64,000 nt of DNA from Rostrohypoxylon terebratum (lineage: Eukaryota > Ascomycota > Sordariomycetes > Xylariales > Hypoxylaceae), in NCBI GenBank assembly GCA_022497145.1, contig MU385862.1, positions 186,001 through 250,000 of the forward strand, given 5' to 3'. Below the pieces are notes generated by a model. It did no database searches. It saw only the letters and a program-made list of their open reading frames with translations, and was not told the DNA's origin. The translations under genes were made by a program, and so were the position numbers. Below, one piece after another: positions 57,954 to 64,000 of this stretch. Position 1 is the first letter of the stretch. Each line of letters begins with the position of its first letter.

Positions 57954-60151
57954 TTATATAAGAACAATATCTACTAGGTCTTCGTCTGTGGTCTTTGCCC
58001 ATAACTCCCCTTCCATTAAACCATCAATCTCTGCGAAGCCAATGAGGCGATACGAGCTCTCTTCCCGACGCAGCACCAGAGGTAGTGGCACTCCTGAGAC
58101 TAGAGCGATAAGATCGCCAACTTGGGCCTTGGCTGGGCAGCTTCCAACGGTAGTCCGCCCAGGGATCGAAGTTTCGAATAGAAGACGTTCATTCTCTGCT
58201 AGAGGGTTGAGTATACCGAGCCAGTAAGGTAGATTGACAGTACTCATATCGAGCACGAGCATTGAATCTGATCCATTTCTTAAATTTAAATCCACTTTAG
58301 AGAAACGCGTTAGTACTGGGTTGCCGAATTGGCAATACTCCTTGAGTGCCTTCAACGAGTTCAAAAGCAGGGGTTGGTCATATCTCAACCGTATAGCATC
58401 GTCGTCTATGACTTGGAAAGGGTCACTTGCTTTAATAATACTTGAGACGATGATCCCTTTGAGAGCTAGCTGTTTCCCATTGAGGAGAGACCATGCTGGG
58501 GACGAGTTAGGGGTCGCATCATAAGGTCCTTTTCGAAGTAGATAAGATGCGTCAAACCATCCCTGTGATAAGTCTTGGTCCCAGTCGGGAACCCAAGACG
58601 ACTTATAATTCGACTTCCGATCATTAGAGCACAGAAGCAAACCAAGTGATTGCGTCCAATCCAATAAGACAAGAAAGGCTTCCCGGTGGACATCTTCTGG
58701 TGCGCGACCATACTGTGGACTAGATACCGAAATATTTAGCGCAGAAAATATGGCATACATTCCATAGAATTTGTCTTTGGGGTTCGTAGCCTTTCTAGCG
58801 CATAGCTCGTGAATGACTGCATTGGGGATATCTGTTACACGTCTTGCTGTCTCCCGAGAAAAGGATACTGGCCATCGGAAGACTGGGTCAGCGACGGAGA
58901 CAGCGACGAAAACCATCGCGAAAAAAACGATAACAACACCAGCAAGCTGGGATTTCGTCGTCTCCGTCCCTAGGCCAATTCTCAGAAACGCTAAAATCGT
59001 AAACCAGACACTGATGTGGATACATAATGCCATCCAAGCCAAACGACGATGTCTTCGTGTAATGGCTTCAAGAAAGTTCCAATATCCGGGCATAAACTTC
59101 TCGAGTGTAATTTCGTCAAATAAGGGAATATCGAAATGCTGGTGTCGGTGCCAGCTATTGGGGTTTACCAAGAGCCAGAGTAGGACTATATTCCTCCAAA
59201 CATTGAAGTTAGCTTCAGGGAGTGCGACGCCATAATTTTGGCCCGCATGCTCTAAATATGCGACGCTGTAAATGATCGATCGCCAATCGAGAACTGTTTT
59301 CCCGCAGTAAATGACAGGGTTCCTGGCTAGAATGACCTCCTGTAGCGTCCACACTCTAGAAGACCACTCCCTAGAGCAAAAGTCTTCGAGGCCTTCATAG
59401 TGGACGAGCTTATCCGGGAGTCCCTGGACACCCATTAAGAGAGTGCCAGCAGCACTCCAGAAACCTAAGAGCGTGGAAGTTTAGTGGGCGTCCCCCTATT
59501 AGATAGCTGGGTAGGTAGATACCTGGGGCAACGAACTGACGGGGCAGAATAGGGCTTACCATGCTTCCACCAGGTAGTGACAAGTTCCTTATGCCTTCTT
59601 GTCAACAAGGACCACGCAATTCTCCAATAAACCCACGCACTTCCTTGGGATAGGTAGTACAAATCTGCCGATGAGATGAAGTGGCGTTGGAAGCCAGCGG
59701 AACTCAGGTAATCAATAGCCGCTTCGGATCCTGGCGTTTCCTCTCCAAGCCAAATATAAACTGTGGCGGCCAATGAATAGATATCCCCCATCAGGGGAAT
59801 CTGGGACTCCTTTTCCCGGTCATCTTGTTGATTTATGCAGATGGAATCCACCCATATAGTGATCGGGCCAACGCTTCGTCGCAAAGCGCATAGGGCAGCT
59901 CGGCAATTTGGAGTGATTGCAATACTATACCCGTCACAGCAGATTTCATGAGGCAGGGAATGATAGGCTCCCCAAACATATGATAGAGCTGTGAAAGCCG
60001 GCCTATCAAGAAGATCAACAACGCGCATATGGCCCCGTAGGACATCTTCCGGTGAGCTAGGGATATCGTCATGAAAGTCCAGGACTCGGATGGATTTTCT
60101 TGGTATAGAAAGCGGAAGTGAATTGTATAGAGGTGAGGGGGTGCCGCTCAT
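57954..60151 (-). CDS. HET-domain protein (heterokaryon incompatibility type) with membrane segments
   Basis: Exon 1 (60151-59560) and exon 2 (59464-57954) join in phase 1 over a 95-nt intron to give 700 residues. The HET domain occupies about residues 50-230: motif 1 FTALSYVWG, motif 2 ITIWVDSICINQQDDREKES, then AATVYIWLGEE, and the later SREWSSRVWTLQEVILAR. HET domains are TIR-related death-inducing modules in fungal allorecognition. Two hydrophobic helices lie mid-protein, about 339-361 (LAWMALCIHISVWFTILAFL) and 370-389 (GVVIVFFAMVFVAVSVADP), followed by the family motif ARKATNPKDKFYGMYAIF and a globular C-terminus. Whether this copy takes part in incompatibility is unknown; most fungal genomes carry dozens of HET genes. 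Confidence 0.9.
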
Positions 60152-61367
60152 GGTGACGATAGTGGCTGAAACATGCAGCGCTCATCTACGCATTTCTTAG
60201 ATTCACATAGTGCCCAGGTGCATGTGAAGAATGAGAAGTACAGGTACATTCGAGTCCACATAGGAGTTTGGATGTACCTATATGAACCTGGGAGGTATTT
60301 GATGCTGTCGAATAGAAAACTTGCGACAATGCTCGTTCCCGTGCCATGAGCGGAAGTCCGTCTGATTCTAAATTGTGGCGCGGAATCCCCTGCACTTCTC
60401 CTATTTAGGTGAGATCCGTAAGCACGCCCCCACGCGACTTGCTTTTGGGCTTCACAGATGCCCCCCTGAGATACTAGCCCCACACAACTATCAACAATGA
60501 CAGCCTCAAAAATCACGGCTTTTAGCCAGGCAGTGCAAGCCTTGATTCTTGGACGCCCTCATCCCGTCGTGCTCAATGTTCGCAACTGAGAACCTAGGTA
60601 AGTACCTATAACACCTAGCAAGTATCGGGAATTTAAAGCGCGATAGTAAAGTGTCCAAAATTGACTAGTGTACTGATCCCTCTGTCAAGTTGAAAACTAA
60701 GATGGCATAAGCTATTGCCGACTCTATTGGCTAGGTACCTACCTGGTTTGGAATATTCTACCGTTTCCAAGGTTATCTCATTCCCTTAGATAATCATGTT
60801 CACGAACATCTATGCCTGCGAATAGAGCTTGTGACGGATTGATGGGCTACTAAGACACCGAGACGTGATTTTGCAACATGAATTCAGCCGTCACCTCCTC
60901 TGGCCTGCCCACGTGATTCGGATATTTCAAATCTCATTTCCTATTTCGGGACTAGACCCAAGAGCAGGTCGTTGCGCCGGACAGTTTGGTGTGCCTATAA
61001 ATTATACCTGCAAGGCAAGGGGGCTGGGGGGCCACTGGGACTACTGGGTGCAGGTTGAGGGACCCAAAGATAACCTTCTATAGCCGCATAGAATGGATAG
61101 GTATGCTCCATGCCCCAACCATCATAGTCTAAAAGTGTCATTAAATCTCGACGTTCTAGTTGGCCGGCTTTCGTCTTCGGCTAAAAGAACATCGCCGGCA
61201 GTTATACATATCAAGGATTCTCCTCCACGGCACCCAAGACTTAATTTATAGGTTGAATCTTGGAGTTGGGTCGCCATGTGTTTGGTGGTTTATTTAAGGG
61301 GTCAACGAGGCCGGGTGCGCCATGTGTCGCCAGGCTCGTTTTGGGACTTGAGGCAAAGGACTTCATC
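60152..61367. other. Divergent intergenic region (HET / DUF1996)
   Basis: No gene recognised. CCTAGGTAAGTACCTA-type sequence lies near 60594-60610 and TAGGTACCTACC near 60733. Confidence 0.55.
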
Positions 61368-62500
61368 ATGTTTCGAAGCTCTCTCATCGTTGGCGCCCTT
61401 TTAGGGCAGCATGTCTATGCGCAGAACATGCTTCGATTTGGCTGCTCGCAGCTAACCATTGAACGTGCTGACCCTCTGGTATCCCCAGGCCAGAACCCCG
61501 CCCCTCACACGCATCAGATCATCGGGGGGAACTCGTTTAATCTTACGGTAGAGCACATGAATCCGATAAAAGGTTTTCGCTAACATAGCCCAGATGACCC
61601 CAGCTGAATACGACCCGCCCAGCCTATCCACATGCACGACTTGCACCTACTCGGAGGACTTCAGCAACTACTGGACCGCGTCGCTGTACTTCAGGTCTCC
61701 TGAGAATGGCACCTTCCAGCGCGTCCCCCAGTTCGCCAACTTCGGCCTCCAGCAGGACGGAGGGATGACAGTGTACTACATGCCGTATAGCGCCAAGAAC
61801 GGTAAGATGACGGCGTTCCAGCCCGGCTTCCGAATGATCGCGGGAGACCCGACGAACAAGCAGAATATCTACAAACCCTCGATCTGCCACCGTTGCCTCG
61901 GTAACGGCGAGGGCTTCGCTCCTTGCGATAGCAAGGACACGGCCGAGCTCCCGACCAAGTACTGCCCCGGGGGTATCCGCGCTACGGTCATCTTCCCGTC
62001 CTGCTGGGATGGAAAGAACCTCGATTCGCCGGACCACAAGACCCACGTCGCGTACTCCAACGGCGGTGGTCTCGGTACCCCGAACTGCCCTGCCACCCAC
62101 CCCGTCTCCATCCCTCAGGTGATGTATGAGGTTATGTGGGACACTGGGCGATACAAGAACGATGCGTGGTACGGAAACGGCAAGCAGCCCTTCGTATACA
62201 GCTTCGGTGACTCGTAGGTTACCTCGGACTCGATCTCACACGTGATAAGGTACTAACGTTGATGGCAGCACCGGATATGGCCAGCACGGAGACTACCTCT
62301 TCGGATGGAAGGACGACTCCTTGCAAAAGGCTATGGATGCTCTGCCCACCGGAAGGTGTGCTAACGCCAACTGCGGTGTTCTTAAGATACAGTCGGCAGC
62401 GGATGCTATGAAGTGTAAGAAGGCTCAGCAAGTCGTTGAGGACGTCGGAGGGGCTGGACAGTGGATCACTCAGCTTCCAGGAGGCGTTGATGTCTATTAA
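61368..62500 (+). CDS. Secreted DUF1996-domain protein
   Basis: Three exons, 61368-61547, 61594-62213 and 62269-62500, give 343 residues; the introns carry CGCTAAC and TACTAAC branch sites. Residues 1-18 are a signal peptide (MFRSSLIVGALLGQHVYAQ). DUF1996 begins directly after it: RFGCSQLTIERADPLVSPG, the conserved HTHQIIGGNSF, then CTTCTYSEDFSNYWTASLYF, GIRATVIFPSCWDGKNLDS, THPVSIPQVMYEV and FGDSTGYGQHGDYLFGW. The family is fungal and mostly secreted, sometimes with C-terminal WSC domains; none is present here. The enzymatic function is unknown, though the conserved His/Asp/Cys residues suggest a catalytic or metal site. The paired cysteines (CHRC, CANANC) are likely disulfide-bonded. Confidence 0.92.
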
Positions 62501-63165
62501 CTACCTAGATATAGCGAATTAGTATTATAATTTGAAACGCGGTGTTTATGCCTAGGTATCTATATCAGGCGATAGGGGAAAAAATGTCGTATTCCATCTT
62601 AAGATTTAACTTTTAATCTAAAACCTGCAAATTCCCTCATAATCCCTCTGCTTAGGTGTATAACACCACCAGCACAGGTACCTACTAGTGGGCAGGTAGT
62701 ACCTGTGTCCTATGATGATGGAATCTACCTAGTAGATTACCTCTGTCCTACATTAGATGGAAGACGATCGGACCTCGTCGATTGTGTAACATTCCAACGG
62801 AGCCAAAGGGTTCAAGGTTTTTCTCAAAAAAGGAGCGAACCTTATGACAAAGTGTTGAGAACTTAAATCAGAGTATATATTTCCCTCGTAACCTTGGGCA
62901 AAGAAAACTGCGAGAAACATGTTTCGGTGTTATTAACCACCACGTATCGCGACTACAGAGCGCGCATCACTGAAGCACGATGGCTTGGCAGCTCGAACCT
63001 GAGACGCAAGTTATTATAATTGATGATGACTCTCCCTTCTCACCCTACAGCCTGCCCCAATGAAGTTATGAGAACGTCATGTCCTCAAGTGAGTAGTATG
63101 CACTTGCCTCGAGACTAAAGATCAGGAAGGACTAAGACCCATAGAATGAAGAGTCACACAGAGCC
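62501..63165. other. Intergenic stretch
   Basis: A/T-rich with TAGGTAC motifs near 62675-62700. No gene recognised. Confidence 0.55.
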
Positions 63166-63189
63166 CTCGAGCGATGGATTTGACAGGGA

Positions 63190-64000
63190 GAAGCGGTTCT
63201 GCTGAGGATCGACCTCCTCCTCATCGACTGCGTGTGCGAGACGCCGGTCTTCGACGAGCGCATCTCCTAGGTCCTCGTACGTCAGAGGCACCTGTACCGG
63301 AAGGACCGGAACGAGTGGGACCGTGCGTTGTCTTGGGCTTTCGATCCGAGCTCGGTCGAGCGCGAGAACAAGCCAACCGGCGCGGCCTGGAATGCGGATA
63401 TGTTGTGGCTGATGCTGGAGCTTTTGATCCTCTCCCCAAACGTACCCCTGCCATCCCCCATACCCCTGAACCTGCCGGCCGCTTTGGAGACAGTGCTCCG
63501 GATGTACAATGTGCGGATGGTTAGTAAGACGACGGTGATAGCCGGTGGCTTTCACGTGTCGCTCCAGAGGAGGGTGGCCGCGGCGACGATGCGCGCCTTG
63601 GGGGAGTCGCCTAGGCAGGTTTCCGTGCGAGATGGACGTTTCACCCTACACCCAGTTCTCTTCTCCTCAAGACCACTCCTATGATAACCGAGATTCCTTT
63701 CGTACACTATGCCGTTTACAGATTTTGACTATGGAGGCAAACTCGAGGTATCTATGGCGGAACGCGAAGCAGTCCAAAATTCCACGGCGGCACTCAAACT
63801 ATACGACAGCCGGATTTGGAGGATATATATGAGCTCAGTTTGGGCGACTACCAAGGGGTACAACGATCGAGTTTGCACGAAACTACCTTGGCAGCCTGGA
63901 ATGTTGATGCCAGAAGACTTTTGTGGGCGGAGTTATACAGCAGAGGAAAACTTTTGGCGGATGAAGATCATATGGCCCAGCTATGTGCGGATACAAAGTC
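63190..64000 (+). pseudogene. Incomplete or eroded coding region at the window edge
   Basis: One frame from about 63190 reads EAVLLRIDLLLIDCVCETP, hits TAG near 63268, then runs open to 63684 with ALSWAFDPSSVERENKPTG, AAWNADMLWLMLELLILSPN and LETVLRMYNVRMV. After a gap, another frame from about 63720 reads GGKLEVSMAEREAVQNSTAA. A third frame, GVQRSSLHETTLAAWNVDAR then RLLWAELYSRGKLLADEDH, is open to position 64000. The pieces have protein-like composition and may be exons of one gene or remains of it. I do not recognise the family. The TAG could be part of an acceptor (CTCCTAG). The right end is cut by the window. Confidence 0.35.

Overview
The window is nuclear DNA of a filamentous ascomycete (Pezizomycotina, most likely a Sordariomycete). 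The evidence is short GT-AG introns of about 45-310 nt with CTAAC-type branch sites, and fungal families throughout: HET, Clr5, DUF1996, SUN, the Neurospora-type complex I 17.8 kDa subunit and fungal AAA proteins with a DUF7025-like domain. Intergenic DNA is strewn with ACCTAGGTCC-type palindromes. I read no mobile element with intact coding capacity, no CRISPR array, and no tRNA or rRNA gene. All gene models were joined by hand from splice signals and reading phase; exon coordinates are in each entry.

Left part (1-33.8 kb) is mostly conserved housekeeping: PYM (exon-junction-complex recycling), an FMP42-like MFS carrier, a secreted SUN-family wall protein with a 5' UTR intron and a 17-codon last exon, an 8.5 kb stretch with no recognisable gene, a C2H2 zinc-finger regulator, ribosomal protein uS19 (rps15), the complex I 17.8 kDa subunit, the ER nucleotide-exchange factor SIL1, a Clr5-domain protein, a 4.3 kb gene-free stretch, and a 1054-residue single-pass membrane protein.

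The middle (34.4-41.6 kb) looks like a decaying accessory or secondary-metabolism locus. It holds a cytochrome P450 broken by a nonsense codon, an altered heme loop and a frameshifting deletion; an intact methyltransferase of the fungal meroterpenoid type; a SAT4/Pth11-like membrane-protein pseudogene; and an intact DAL5-type MFS transporter.

At 43-50.1 kb two large multi-exon genes are transcribed divergently. One encodes a 1130-residue AAA+ ATPase with a DUF7025-like domain and a Lys/Ser/Asp-rich tail. The other encodes a 685-residue STAND-like protein that has a Walker B-like strand but no visible Walker A. An F-box protein with membrane segments follows. This is the best candidate for an undescribed functional unit (allorecognition or regulated cell death), but that role is inference from family resemblance and arrangement only.

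The right part (52-62.5 kb) returns to conserved genes: BNA1 (kynurenine pathway), a CTR copper transporter, a PCD1-like Nudix hydrolase, a short-chain dehydrogenase, a HET-domain protein with membrane segments, and a secreted DUF1996 protein. The last 0.8 kb holds an eroded or incomplete coding region that runs off the end.
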